64,000 nt of DNA from Brumimicrobium salinarum (GCF_002844555.1 NZ_PJNI01000001.1:372001-436000), one strand, 5' to 3'. Numbered from the stretch's first letter, positions 53,881 through 63,748 are shown. Notes: generated by a model not told the origin, from the sequence alone. Translations and numbers: made by a program.

Positions 53881-56193
53881 ATGAAAAAAATATTTATATT
53901 CCTTGGCTTTGTGTTTTCAATCCTTCTTAGTTTTTCCCAGCAGGGAGACGGAGGACAACCTCAAGGATATGCAAAGCTCTTAAAAAGTAATATTCAAATT
54001 CCAGAACAATCATTTAAAACACCAGATGTTGCTACTCTTCGTGCAGAAGACCGCATCAATGACGAATTAAAAACGGGACCTTGGCGATTTGGTTATAAAA
54101 ACAATACATCGCTAACTTTGCATAATTCAGGGATATGGAAAACCCTTGCAAATGGAGATCGTGTTTGGTTATTAAAAGTTTCTTCGAACGAAGCCATAAC
54201 CATGAACCTTATTTTTTCTAATACTGAAATTCCAAACGGTAATAAGTTATACGTTTTTAACCCAGATCAAAGTTTTATATTAGGTAGCTTTACACAAAAA
54301 CATCTATACAAAGGTGAGCTTGGAACGGAATTAATTCCAGGTGACGAAATTATTGTTGAATACTATGTTCCTGCATATAATGCAAACAATCTTGGAAACA
54401 TTGAAATTTCAGCAGTAACTCATGGATACCGATCAGCACAAGAACTTTATGCCAAAAGTTTTGGAAGTTCAGGTAGCTGTAATATGAATGTAAATTGTCC
54501 AGATGGATCTCCTTATATAAGTCAAAGAAATAGTGCTATTATGGTTATTGTAGGGGGAACAAGTTTTTGTTCGGGAGCACTCATAAACAACACCAATTTT
54601 GATGGAACTCCTTATGTGCTTACTGCAAACCATTGTTATAGTAGTAATTATGCGAGTACCATATTTAGATTTAATTGGCAGGCAGATGATTGTAATAATC
54701 CAAGTTCTAGCCCTTCATTTCAATCAATTACAGGAGCAGAATCTAGGGCGAAAAGATTAAAATCAGATTTTTGGTTAATGGAAATTACAGCTGGATTGCA
54801 AAACGGAACGATACCCCAATCATACAGTCCATTTTTTGCGGGTTGGGATAGAAGTAATACAATTCCGAGTGCTGCATTGAGTATTCATCATCCTGCTGGA
54901 GACATTAAGAAAATTTCCTTTGAAGACGATGCTCCAGCACCATCAAACTTTACAATTGGAGGAACAACAAGTGACCCGAATGGGACTTGGAGAATTGAAT
55001 GGGATAGAAACACCACCACTGAAGGCGGATCCTCAGGTTCTCCTTTATTCAATGATGCAGGCCAAATTATTGGTCAACTTTGGGGTGGAAATGCTGGGTG
55101 TTCAGGGCCAAACTCTAGTGGAGGAAATGATTTTTATGGAAGAGTTTTTAACTCGTGGAATCCTACAGGAAGTAATAATGACGGACAGTTAGAACATTGG
55201 TTAGACCCTGGAAATACGGGAAGCTCAGAAATTGAAGGCTATGACCCTTATGGTTCTAATTTTGAAGTGGACGCCAAAATAACTAAAATAGATGGTTATG
55301 ATAATGCTTTATGTACTACAGGTTTTTACCCAGTAATTGATGTTGTAAATGCAGGAAGTAATAATTTAACTTCATTTACAGTCCGATATTCTTACAATGG
55401 AGCAATGTATCAAACTTACGATTGGACGGGGAACCTGAATACGTATGCTGTTACTTCAGTCCAACTTCCATGGATGTTTAACGTAAATGGCAACAATACT
55501 ATTTCCATTGAAATTATTAATCCTAATGCAACAACAGACGAAGATCCGACAAATAATACTATGAGTGCTAATTTTGAAGCAAAAACAGATGGGTTAATCG
55601 CCGACTTTGAATTCAACCTTGATTGTTGGGCATCTGAGAGTTCTTGGGAGTTGAAAGACGAAAATGGAGTTATTATTTATGAAGGTAATAACTATACTCC
55701 ATCATTTCCAGATGGAATTGTTGTAGAAGAAGAGTTTTGTTTATCAAATGGATGTTATGAGCTAATTTTATATGATACCGAAGGTGATGGTGTAAATGGT
55801 AGTACCTATACTAACTGTAACAAAAGTGGAAGTATGACTTTAACACAACGCGCAGATGGACAGGTGCTGGCCGTACTATTAGAACAGGATGCAGATTTTG
55901 GAAGTGAAGCTAGTTACAACTTTTGTATTGATAATGTTGGTTTAGAAAAAGATGATTTATCTCAATCAATAAATATTTACCCTAATCCTTCTTCTGGTTC
56001 ATTTACTGTTGAAACCAATATCGAAGGTCAAAAAACAGTAACATTGTCTAATATAACAGGGGAGGTTATCAATGTATACGCTTCGAATAAGGATAAGATA
56101 TTGGTTCAGGAAGAACAATTGTCTTCAGGGATCTATATGTTAACCATTGAAAATGAAAGTCAACGAGTGGTTAAAAAATTAATAGTTAAATAG
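53881..56193 (+). CDS. Secreted trypsin-like serine protease with type A T9SS sorting domain
   Basis: 770 residues. Signal peptide to about residue 20; a propeptide-like beta region (to about 200); a lysyl-endopeptidase-type serine protease domain (about 205-450) with the triad H251 (YVLTANHCYSS), D296 (KSDFWLMEI) and S385 (GGSSGSPLFNDAGQ). CFCSGAL-type region SFCSGALINN is present. Next a CARDB-like region (about 460-570), a segment with ELILYDTEGDGVNGSTYTNC, and a C-terminal T9SS type A sorting domain (about 695-770: SINIYPNPSSGSFTVETNIE). It should be exported to the outside and cut proteins after lysine or related residues; specificity is inferred. Confidence 0.92.
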   Translation: MKKIFIFLGFVFSILLSFSQQGDGGQPQGYAKLLKSNIQIPEQSFKTPDVATLRAEDRINDELKTGPWRFGYKNNTSLTLHNSGIWKTLANGDRVWLLKVSSNEAITMNLIFSNTEIPNGNKLYVFNPDQSFILGSFTQKHLYKGELGTELIPGDEIIVEYYVPAYNANNLGNIEISAVTHGYRSAQELYAKSFGSSGSCNMNVNCPDGSPYISQRNSAIMVIVGGTSFCSGALINNTNFDGTPYVLTANHCYSSNYASTIFRFNWQADDCNNPSSSPSFQSITGAESRAKRLKSDFWLMEITAGLQNGTIPQSYSPFFAGWDRSNTIPSAALSIHHPAGDIKKISFEDDAPAPSNFTIGGTTSDPNGTWRIEWDRNTTTEGGSSGSPLFNDAGQIIGQLWGGNAGCSGPNSSGGNDFYGRVFNSWNPTGSNNDGQLEHWLDPGNTGSSEIEGYDPYGSNFEVDAKITKIDGYDNALCTTGFYPVIDVVNAGSNNLTSFTVRYSYNGAMYQTYDWTGNLNTYAVTSVQLPWMFNVNGNNTISIEIINPNATTDEDPTNNTMSANFEAKTDGLIADFEFNLDCWASESSWELKDENGVIIYEGNNYTPSFPDGIVVEEEFCLSNGCYELILYDTEGDGVNGSTYTNCNKSGSMTLTQRADGQVLAVLLEQDADFGSEASYNFCIDNVGLEKDDLSQSINIYPNPSSGSFTVETNIEGQKTVTLSNITGEVINVYASNKDKILVQEEQLSSGIYMLTIENESQRVVKKLIVK

Positions 56194-56270
56194 TATTTGT
56201 ATAAAATTTACAATACATGATTATTGAATGACTAATTGTTCAGTTTTCTCAAAGTGTTATATAATACCTT

Positions 56271-56299
56271 AAAAAGACCTCCAATTTGGAGGTCTTTTT
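56271..56299. terminator. Bidirectional intrinsic terminator after the protease gene
   Basis: Arms AAAAAGACCTCC and GGAGGTCTTTTT pair perfectly around AATTT. Confidence 0.92.
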
Positions 56300-56317
56300 A
56301 TATCTTTAAAATAAACC

Positions 56318-56325
56318 TATCTTTG
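56318..56325 (+). promoter_or_regulatory. -7 element directly before hemW (leaderless promoter)
   Basis: TATCTTTG ends four bases before the ATG at 56330, so the predicted start of transcription falls on the initiation codon. Confidence 0.55.
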
Positions 56326-56329
56326 CAAA

Positions 56330-57451
56330 ATGGCTGGTATATATGTTCATATTCCTTTTTGTAAGCAGAAATGTTCTTATTGTGATTTTCATTTTAGTAC
56401 AACATTTACAGCTTACCGACAAAAGATGATTGATGCCATTAAAACGGAAATTGATTTAAGAAAAGCTGAGCTAGACAATCAAATTATAGAAACGGTTTAT
56501 TTTGGTGGAGGAACGCCTTCACTATTAACATTTAATGAACTGTCAGAAATTACCAAGTCCTTACATCAAAACTATGACATTAGCGATGAGTTTGAATTTA
56601 CTTTAGAGGCTAATCCTGATGATATAAATCCCGAACAATTAAAAAATTGGAAAAATGTTGGTGTAAATAGATTAAGTATAGGGCTACAGTCATTTTTACA
56701 AGACGATTTAGACTGGATGAACCGGGCTCATACTGCTGAAGAATCAGTTAAAGCTGTTGAACAAGCCAAAACTGCTGGTTTTTCTTTAACAGTTGACCTA
56801 ATTTATGGTTTGCCTAATCGTTCACTTCAAGAGTGGACCTCAAACATAAAAAAACTTGTTGCCTTAAGGCCTGAACATATTTCGGCATATTGTCTTACGG
56901 TGGAGAAAAAAACCGCTCTTCATCAGATGATTAAAAAAGGAAAACTACCACTTGTTGGAGAAGAGGACCAAGCGAATCAATTTGAATTATTGGTGGATGT
57001 TTTAGCATCATCAGGTTATGAACAATACGAGATTTCTAATTTTGCTAGAAATCAAGCATTTTCAAAACACAATGCTAATTACTGGAGAAACGTTAATTAT
57101 ATTGGAATTGGTCCTTCTGCTCATTCTTTCGACGGAGGAAGTAGAAGATGGAATGTTGCGAATAATCAGCTGTACATCAAAGGAGTTAATCGAGGAGAAG
57201 ACTACTTTGAAACAGAAATACTAACACCGAAAGACCAGTTTAATGAACTTTTACTCACTGGGTTAAGAACTAAATGGGGGGTAGATCTCAATGCTTTAAA
57301 ATTTAAACATTGCACGACTAAAGAATTTGAAAAACAAGTAGAACAATTTAAAAATGATGGACTCCTCTATGAAACTTCCAATTCACTGTTTTTAACTGAT
57401 AAAGGGAAGCTACAAGCTGATTATGTTGCGGCAATGTTATTTATCGAATAG
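56330..57451 (+). CDS. hemW: HemW-like radical SAM protein (haem chaperone, formerly coproporphyrinogen III oxidase-like)
   Basis: 373 residues. The radical SAM cluster motif CKQKCSYCDFHF sits at residues 10-21 after YVHIPF; VYFGGGTPSLLTFNELSE, EANPDDINPEQLKNWKNVGV, NRLSIGLQSFLQDDL and LIYGLPNRS follow, with YEQYEISNFAR and NYWRNVNYIGIGPSAHS in the HemN C-terminal part. Like HemW it lacks the extra cysteine of true HemN enzymes, so it more likely inserts haem than oxidises coproporphyrinogen. Confidence 0.93.
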   Translation: MAGIYVHIPFCKQKCSYCDFHFSTTFTAYRQKMIDAIKTEIDLRKAELDNQIIETVYFGGGTPSLLTFNELSEITKSLHQNYDISDEFEFTLEANPDDINPEQLKNWKNVGVNRLSIGLQSFLQDDLDWMNRAHTAEESVKAVEQAKTAGFSLTVDLIYGLPNRSLQEWTSNIKKLVALRPEHISAYCLTVEKKTALHQMIKKGKLPLVGEEDQANQFELLVDVLASSGYEQYEISNFARNQAFSKHNANYWRNVNYIGIGPSAHSFDGGSRRWNVANNQLYIKGVNRGEDYFETEILTPKDQFNELLLTGLRTKWGVDLNALKFKHCTTKEFEKQVEQFKNDGLLYETSNSLFLTDKGKLQADYVAAMLFIE

Positions 57452-57547
57452 AAAATTAAAACCAATCTTAATTTTAATAAGTTTAAACCTTTAGGTGAAT
57501 ACATATATTGATTGAAATAGACGATAAGTTAATACGCTTTACTCAGA

Positions 57548-59716
57548 TTATTTTAATAAACTAAAATGACCATGGTGCTTTTCTCCAATTCCAAGGTGAT
57601 TTGTATATCTTATACGGTACACGTAAATACCATCCTTTGCAATTTTATTTTTATAGGTTCCATCCCAACCTTCTTTAGTGTTATGCGTTGAAAATATTTT
57701 TTGTCCCCATCGATTATACACTTCAAATGTATAGTCAGTAACATCATAAACAACAGGTTTAAACACTTCATTATATTTCCGCTGATCAGGAGTAAAGGCA
57801 TTGGGAACATAAATTGTGGTATATGGTTCAAGATATATTTCACGAATTGCCGTATCGATGCAACCATAGCTATTACTCACCACCTGATACGGATAATGAT
57901 AACCACCTTCAATAAAATGATACTTTAAGTTTCTTTGTGTGGTATCTGCTTCTGGAGTTAGCTGATAATAATGAAGATCGCTATCAATGCTGTTGTCAAT
58001 AATTTCCACTTCAGAGTTAAAAATAGTTAGCTCCTGTGGTGATATTGAGAAATCGGCGATAGGTGAAGGATAAACTTCAATAAGAGCAGTTTTGCTCATA
58101 TTAAGTGTTCTTTCGCATCCTCTCTTCGTGGTAATTGTTAAATCGATATCATAGACACCTATGTTTTCATAATAATGAACAGGATTTTGTGCAGTGGATG
58201 TATTACCATCTCCAAAGTCCCATTTATAGTAAATTTTTGTTTGCGCAAAACTGCTGTCGATAAAATTTACCGCCTGGTTTTGGCAAAATATTTCGTTTGA
58301 AACGCCAAAATTAATTTTAGGTTCTTTGAAAACAATTGCTGTATCGGTGTATGTGTCTTTGCAATCTTTCCAGAAGACTGTATAATTGACAGGAAAAGCA
58401 CCTGTTGTATCATATACAATATTATTCATGGTCTCGTTGGTTCCAGTTGTTGGGTTTGCATTCTGACCAAACTCCCACAAAAATGTTGCGTCACTTTTGT
58501 AGTCTCCTTCGCCTTGAAAATCAAACGAATTACCATTAAAACATTGTCCATCAGGTTGATCAAAAAACGAACTAATTGATTCATAAACTTCAAACTCTTG
58601 TGTTGTAGTTTCTGCGCATGACCAACCAGGATTAACTGTTAAAGTAACTGTATACACCCCTTCTTCAGGAAAGGTAAATGTTGGGTTTTCGTCCGTGCTT
58701 GTATCTGTAGATGTTCCTGGTACACCAAAGTCCCAAAGATAATTTTTTCCTGGAGTACTATTGTTTTCAAAGTTAATGGTCAATCCGTCGCATACACTTT
58801 CATAATTAGGTAAGTTTTCTTGTGGTATTATTTCGGCGCGAATATCAATTTCGCAATTAAATACTGTAAATAAAAAATCTCGTTGAGTTTGTCCGATCAG
58901 CACACCATTTCTATATTCTTTAACAGTAACACCAACCACAAACTTACCGATTAAATCTGGTGCAGCGATTAATTCGCCTGTTGATGGATTAATAGAAATT
59001 GAACCTGAAGGCCCAAAGGGAACTGTTTCAGAAAAACCATTTTCCCAAACGATATAATTCATTGGTGGATTATTAGGAGGGTTTGGTTTAGGGTCAAATG
59101 TTGATCCACCGTGCAAAGGAGTGCTCAGTTCGTAAACAAGCTCATCACCATCTGGATCTGTTGCTGAATGATCAAATATTAGGGGTTCATTGTTACAAAG
59201 TAGAAGCGGAGGATAATTCGTAAAGCGAGGACTGCTGTTGCAACTAATGCCGCTATTTGTTCCTGGAATTTCAGTAAGAAGTGTAAGGCCTTGGTTTCCC
59301 GGATTATATAAATTGACAATATCAGGACCTCTGCAACATCTTTCATACGTTAGAATATAACCTTCTTCTAGTGGAGGTAGCGTAATTGTTTTTGTATAAA
59401 TTGCCTCTTGTACGCAAATGTCTGAAGGAGGAGAAACACATGGATTACTAAAAATTACGGGTAGAATTTCGCTACCAGGATAACTTATAGTTTCGGTTTT
59501 TACACGTGAATAATCTTCTTTTTTAAAAACACCTAAAAGTAAAGGATTATCGTATTCAGCTCCGTTGCTGTTACAATCTCTGTAAATCTTAATTGTTACC
59601 CGATACTGATTATTCCCTAAACAATCATAGTACATTTCACCACCTACAATATGGGATGCATAAACCTTTAAAGGTAAAAGAAAGAGTACGAATGATATGT
59701 ATTTTAATAACTTCAT
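57548..59716 (-). CDS. Secreted PKD-domain protein with type B T9SS (CHU_C) domain
   Basis: 722 residues with signal peptide MKLLKYISFVLFLLPLKVYA, then SHIVGGEMYYDCLGNNQYRV, the conserved head of a common Bacteroidota family of surface proteins. Middle region beta-rich with cysteines (YERCCRGPDIVNL), several PKD domains (IKYYKWDFGDGNTSTAQ at about 500, IWDFG-type modules at about 330), and a C-terminal CHU_C domain (about 635-722: YVPNAFTPDQRKYNEVFKPV ... KDGIYVYRIRYTNHLG). Likely secreted through T9SS and held at the cell surface, as adhesin-like structure; function is inferred from architecture only. Confidence 0.88.
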   Translation of the reverse strand: MKLLKYISFVLFLLPLKVYASHIVGGEMYYDCLGNNQYRVTIKIYRDCNSNGAEYDNPLLLGVFKKEDYSRVKTETISYPGSEILPVIFSNPCVSPPSDICVQEAIYTKTITLPPLEEGYILTYERCCRGPDIVNLYNPGNQGLTLLTEIPGTNSGISCNSSPRFTNYPPLLLCNNEPLIFDHSATDPDGDELVYELSTPLHGGSTFDPKPNPPNNPPMNYIVWENGFSETVPFGPSGSISINPSTGELIAAPDLIGKFVVGVTVKEYRNGVLIGQTQRDFLFTVFNCEIDIRAEIIPQENLPNYESVCDGLTINFENNSTPGKNYLWDFGVPGTSTDTSTDENPTFTFPEEGVYTVTLTVNPGWSCAETTTQEFEVYESISSFFDQPDGQCFNGNSFDFQGEGDYKSDATFLWEFGQNANPTTGTNETMNNIVYDTTGAFPVNYTVFWKDCKDTYTDTAIVFKEPKINFGVSNEIFCQNQAVNFIDSSFAQTKIYYKWDFGDGNTSTAQNPVHYYENIGVYDIDLTITTKRGCERTLNMSKTALIEVYPSPIADFSISPQELTIFNSEVEIIDNSIDSDLHYYQLTPEADTTQRNLKYHFIEGGYHYPYQVVSNSYGCIDTAIREIYLEPYTTIYVPNAFTPDQRKYNEVFKPVVYDVTDYTFEVYNRWGQKIFSTHNTKEGWDGTYKNKIAKDGIYVYRIRYTNHLGIGEKHHGHFSLLK

Positions 59717-59724
59717 TTACAGTT

Positions 59725-59732
59725 CAAAAATA
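59725..59732 (-). promoter_or_regulatory. -7 element before the CHU_C protein gene
   Basis: Minus strand TATTTTTG ends nine bases before the ATG at 59716; predicted leader of only a few bases. Confidence 0.5.
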
Positions 59733-59752
59733 CGAAAATCAAAATTCATGCC

Positions 59753-60553
59753 CTATTTTGAAAAGGGGAGATTATATAAATTCGTATGAATGAATGTATA
59801 TTTGTAGGTGTTGATTAACAAGTCATTACTGATTGTTTTTCCTTTTTGAGGCTTGCCATTAAATTGTGGGGCTGGTATGTTTAATGCCTCTGTTATTGAA
59901 GTGTAATATTCTTTTTTACTTGGATGATGAGGTGTAGAAGCATTAATGGATGTATTCCAAGAGTTGTTTTTTATCACATGTTCAATCACGCCAATACAAT
60001 CTTGTAAGTGTATTAAATTAACAGGTTCATTTCCACCTGAAACTTCTTTACCTGACATGTATTTTGCTGGGTGACGCTGTTTACCAACTAATCCCGACAT
60101 CCTTATTATCGTTAACCTTTTTTGAAATAGATCTTTTAAGGCTTTTTCGGCTGCTATAACATGGGGCGCACTACGTGAAGTCCCATCTAGTTCATCTGTT
60201 TCTATAGCAATTTGATTTTTATTTGCATATACAGAAGTTGAACTGATCATAATAATTTTTGCTTCTGCTGGAATTCGTCTAGCAACATCCACTAGAAAGT
60301 TTGCATACTCTTCTTTTAGCGTAGATGGTGGAACACACAACAATAGAAAATCAAGTTTTTTCAACCAAGTGAAATCTTCAGGTTTTACTTGATTAGTCAA
60401 AAAGTGACTTTCAATTCCTTTGCTATTTAATAGTTTAAGTTTCTCTGGTGTTGTGGTTGTTCCGTGAACCACATATCCATCATTTACCCATTTTTCAGCT
60501 ATTGATAATCCAAGCCATCCACATCCTACAACACCAAAAGTTTTATTTTTCAT
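59753..60553 (-). CDS. NAD(P)-binding SDR/YeeZ-like protein
   Basis: 266 residues. Rossmann N terminus FGVVGCGWLGLSIAEKWVND with GxGxxG, then LLLCVPPSTL, IIMISSTSVYANKNQIAIET, APHVIAAEKALK and TIIRMSGLVGKQRHPAKYMS, which resembles the extended-SDR nucleotide-sugar epimerase/YeeZ group, with VNLIHLQDCIGVIEHVIKNN near the end. The classical catalytic YxxxK is not evident, so the reaction is unknown. Transcribed toward the CHU_C protein gene; 36 bases separate them. Confidence 0.8.
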   Translation of the reverse strand: MKNKTFGVVGCGWLGLSIAEKWVNDGYVVHGTTTTPEKLKLLNSKGIESHFLTNQVKPEDFTWLKKLDFLLLCVPPSTLKEEYANFLVDVARRIPAEAKIIMISSTSVYANKNQIAIETDELDGTSRSAPHVIAAEKALKDLFQKRLTIIRMSGLVGKQRHPAKYMSGKEVSGGNEPVNLIHLQDCIGVIEHVIKNNSWNTSINASTPHHPSKKEYYTSITEALNIPAPQFNGKPQKGKTISNDLLINTYKYTFIHTNLYNLPFSK

Positions 60554-60761
60554 TTATCTATTTTTATTTAATATGTACATATAAATATATCGGTGACTTA
60601 CTGCTGAGATTAATAGATTTATTTGAAAAGACAGATTTTAAATGATTATTTTTTCAAAAGTATTTTATGCGTTAAACATTCAATATCTAAATTCAATTAT
60701 AATAAATTGAGGATGTTAATTTATAAGAATTTGCATGATCGTAAACGCATGATTCAAAATA

Positions 60762-60791
60762 AAAAAGGTGTGAACGAATCCACACCTTTTT
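60762..60791. terminator. Terminator of recA (also usable on the plus strand)
   Basis: Perfect 11-base arms AAAAAGGTGTG (60762-60772) and CACACCTTTTT (60781-60791) with an 8-base loop, 15 bases beyond the recA stop. On the minus strand it gives a T-run after the stem. Confidence 0.9.
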
Positions 60792-60806
60792 ATAAACGAT
60801 ATGCAA

Positions 60807-61844
60807 TTACGCTTGCTCCTCTTTGGAAGCAAGAGCTTCTTTAATTTTATCTTCAAGCTCAACCATCATTTCATGGTTATCTGCTATGATTTGCTTTACC
60901 GCATCTCGTCCTTGACCTAAACGTGTTTCTCCGTAAGAAAACCAAGAACCACTTTTCTTGATAATCCCTAAGTCAACACCTAGGTCTAATATTTCACCAA
61001 CCTTTGAAATACCTTGTCCGTACATAATGTCGAACTCTGCTTTTCTGAAAGGTGGCGCCACTTTATTCTTTACAATTTTCACTTTTGTTCGGTTACCAAT
61101 GACCTCGTCACCATCTTTAATTTGACTAGAGCGACGAATATCTACACGTACAGAAGAATAAAACTTTAGTGCATTACCTCCTGTTGTTGTCTCAGGATTT
61201 CCGAACATCACTCCAATCTTATCTCTCAATTGGTTAATGAAAATACAACATGTTCCCGTTTTATTTATAGAACCTGTTAATTTTCGAAGCGCTTTAGACA
61301 TTAAACGCGCCTGGAGTCCCATCTGACTATCGCCCATTTCTCCTTCAATCTCAGCTTTTGGTGTAAGTGCAGCAACTGAGTCTACCACTAATAAATCAAT
61401 TGCTCCAGAGCGAATTAAATTATCAGCTATTTCTAATGCTTGTTCACCATTATCAGGTTGAGAAATGATAAGCTCGTCTGTATCAACACCTAGTTTTTTC
61501 GCATAAAATTGATCAAATGCGTGCTCTGCGTCAACAAAGGCTGTTATTCCACCTTGTTTTTGTGCTTCAGCAATAGCATGTATTGCCAAGGTTGTCTTAC
61601 CTGATGATTCAGGTCCGTAGATTTCAACTATTCTTCCTTTTGGAAAGCCACCAACGCCTAAGGCGATGTCTAGTGTGACTGATCCCGAAGAAATTGCTTC
61701 GACATCTACTATTGCACCGTCTCCCAATTTCATTACAGAACCTTTTCCGTAGGTTTTGTCCATTTTGTCCATTGTCAATTGAAGCGCTTTCAATTTATCA
61801 TCATTCGCTTTTGACTTTTCTTTCGCTTTTTTCGTTTCTGCCAT
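60807..61844 (-). CDS. recA: Recombinase RecA
   Basis: 345 residues, the ATP-driven strand-exchange protein for recombination and SOS induction. Walker A in [39 protein letters not shown] (Walker B), [20 protein letters not shown] (loop 2), and [20 protein letters not shown]. The start [20 protein letters not shown] is normal. A -7 element lies 17 bases upstream; no LexA box was seen, as expected in Bacteroidota. Confidence 0.98.
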   Translation of the reverse strand: MAETKKAKEKSKANDDKLKALQLTMDKMDKTYGKGSVMKLGDGAIVDVEAISSGSVTLDIALGVGGFPKGRIVEIYGPESSGKTTLAIHAIAEAQKQGGITAFVDAEHAFDQFYAKKLGVDTDELIISQPDNGEQALEIADNLIRSGAIDLLVVDSVAALTPKAEIEGEMGDSQMGLQARLMSKALRKLTGSINKTGTCCIFINQLRDKIGVMFGNPETTTGGNALKFYSSVRVDIRRSSQIKDGDEVIGNRTKVKIVKNKVAPPFRKAEFDIMYGQGISKVGEILDLGVDLGIIKKSGSWFSYGETRLGQGRDAVKQIIADNHEMMVELEDKIKEALASKEEQA

Positions 61845-61860
61845 ATCGTTTATTTTTTAG

Positions 61861-61868
61861 CAAATTTA
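61861..61868 (-). promoter_or_regulatory. -7 element of recA
   Basis: Minus strand TAAATTTG; leader about 12 bases. Confidence 0.5.
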
Positions 61869-61924
61869 GGTTTGTAGATCGTAAACTTTTTACGTTCTGA
61901 AAAAATTATGTTGATTTTAAGTTA

Positions 61925-62389
61925 TTACAAATCGAATTTTTCTAATATTTCTTCTGCATGCGCCTTTGTTTTAGGCTTTTTGATTATGTCATGAATTTTT
62001 CCTTCTTCGGAAATCAAAAAAGTCGTACGATGTAATCCATCGTATTCCTTCCCCATAAATTTTTTAAGTCCCCAAATCCCATACGCTTGAATAACTTCTT
62101 TTTCTGTATCAGCAATCAGTGGAAAGGGAAGTTCGTGTTTATCAATAAATTTTTGGTGGCGCGTTTCATCATCTGGACTTACTCCCAAAACTACGATTTC
62201 ATGTTTTTGTAGAGCTTCGTAATGATCTCTGAGGTTACATGCTTGATTAGTGCAGCCTGGAGTCATATCTTTAGGATAAAAATACAAAGCTACTTTTTTT
62301 CCTTTGTAATCGGATAGAGAAATTTCATTTCCGTTCTGATCTTTCGATGTGAATGCTGGAGCTGTATCTCCTTTTTCTAAATGTGTCAT
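61925..62389 (-). CDS. bcp: Thioredoxin-dependent thiol peroxidase (Bcp/PrxQ-type)
   Basis: 154 residues of the peroxiredoxin Q family. Peroxidatic C46 and resolving C51 in DMTPGCTNQACNLRD; the FYPK and GVSPDDETRHQKFIDKHELP motifs, and GLHRTTFLISEEGKIHDII. It reduces hydrogen peroxide and organic peroxides with thioredoxin in the cytosol. Stands between recA and a lipoprotein gene, in its own unit. Confidence 0.96.
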   Translation of the reverse strand: MTHLEKGDTAPAFTSKDQNGNEISLSDYKGKKVALYFYPKDMTPGCTNQACNLRDHYEALQKHEIVVLGVSPDDETRHQKFIDKHELPFPLIADTEKEVIQAYGIWGLKKFMGKEYDGLHRTTFLISEEGKIHDIIKKPKTKAHAEEILEKFDL

Positions 62390-62430
62390 TATTGATATTT
62401 ATTTAAACATTGTTTTGACGAAATATTAAT

Positions 62431-62438
62431 CAAATATA
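62431..62438 (-). promoter_or_regulatory. -7 element of bcp
   Basis: Minus strand TATATTTG fits TAnnTTTG; leader about 36 bases. Confidence 0.45.
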
Positions 62439-62560
62439 GTAAGATTTTTTAATCATTCTCATTTTTCAGTAATATTTCTTAATTTTTTTTACTTCCTCTT
62501 ATTTAAGATAATAAAAAATATTAATTCAACAACATGAATGTATAAAAGGAATGAAAATTG

Positions 62561-62568
62561 TATTTTTG
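62561..62568 (+). promoter_or_regulatory. -7 element of the lipoprotein gene at 62597
   Basis: TATTTTTG, leader about 23 bases. Confidence 0.5.
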
Positions 62569-62596
62569 AATCATTGTTTAATTTTAGAATACAGTA

Positions 62597-63748
62597 ATGA
62601 AACTATTTTTTGGAATCACTTTAATTATCTTATTGTCTTTACTCTATGGTTGTGGGCCAAGTTACAAAGCTATTCAATTTGAAAAAATGAGGACGCCTAT
62701 TAATCCCATTGCACATAAAGGAGTAAATGAATATACGCCTGTGGCACATTTAGAATATGCACAGCAACCGCTTCGTGAGCAAGAATATTATGTTCAAGAA
62801 GTAAAAAAAAGAAAACAAGAGTATCAACAAGCTTTAGACCGCTATAATAATGCTTCTATTGTTGAACGTGTTACGCAAGGTTTGGTTGAACCAACATTAA
62901 TTTTACCTGAAGCTCCTGTTATACCATATATGATTAATACTGCAGAGTTTGAAAGCAGAATTAAAATTGATGGTATGAAAAGAAGTGAAGGTAACGGACT
63001 CAAAGTAAATATTTATTTTGAAGGTTTTCAATACGATAATATAAGACTGGAAGACACCATTAAAACAAGGAATAAAAATGGTGTTCAAGTTACAGATTCA
63101 ATTTTTAGTGCATCAACAAGAGTTAGACATCCACTGCGTATAAAAGTTGTTGCTCCAAACGGTGAATCATATCGCAATAATATTCCTGCAAGTAGAAGTT
63201 ATAAACAGTTGCAAACACAAAAGTTTACCAGTAGATACAAAGCGGAGAATAAACTTTATGAAATGATACAAAACGAAGAGCAAAACCTTTATAAAACTCA
63301 CGCAACTGATATTAATGGAACATTAAATAGTCAGTTTGGAACGCAATTAATGCAATACACCGTCAATTTGTATCAAAAGGAAACAGATAAAAACCATAAT
63401 TATTCTGATTTAGAAGAAGCTAATATCTTGGCTCAAATAGGGTTTAAGGAACTTCATAATAACCCAAATAAAGCTTATGAAAATTTAACTCAAGCTTATG
63501 GGATTTGGAAATCGGCGCTAAGTGAACATGAATCTTATAAAAAAGCAAGAATTAATGATAAGGTAAGACAAGGTATATTGATTAATCTACTCGCTACAGC
63601 TACATATACAGATAATTGGGAAGATGCAATGAAATATTCAACATTGTTAGACAATTCAAAGTTAACAGCCCAAACGACTACCGAATTTCAACGTTTGAAA
63701 AAAATTCACCGGGATTTAAAGTCGCGGTATGATGCATTAAGACAATAA
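62597..63748 (+). CDS. Lipoprotein of unknown function
   Basis: 383 residues. Lipoprotein signal with lipobox LLYGCGPSY, so membrane-attached through the cysteine at about 19. The next 200 residues are mixed; the C-terminal part (about 250-380) is helical with TPR-like pacing (NPNKAYENLTQAYGIWKSAL, TYTDNWEDAMKYSTLLDNSK). I recognise no family. The start of a sodium/solute symporter gene follows in 54 bases and may share its transcript. Confidence 0.75.
   Translation: MKLFFGITLIILLSLLYGCGPSYKAIQFEKMRTPINPIAHKGVNEYTPVAHLEYAQQPLREQEYYVQEVKKRKQEYQQALDRYNNASIVERVTQGLVEPTLILPEAPVIPYMINTAEFESRIKIDGMKRSEGNGLKVNIYFEGFQYDNIRLEDTIKTRNKNGVQVTDSIFSASTRVRHPLRIKVVAPNGESYRNNIPASRSYKQLQTQKFTSRYKAENKLYEMIQNEEQNLYKTHATDINGTLNSQFGTQLMQYTVNLYQKETDKNHNYSDLEEANILAQIGFKELHNNPNKAYENLTQAYGIWKSALSEHESYKKARINDKVRQGILINLLATATYTDNWEDAMKYSTLLDNSKLTAQTTTEFQRLKKIHRDLKSRYDALRQ

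Noticed and set aside
60623-60844. Open frame of 73 codons on the plus strand
   Set aside because: It runs through the recA terminator and into the recA 3' end in antisense, with no coding character.
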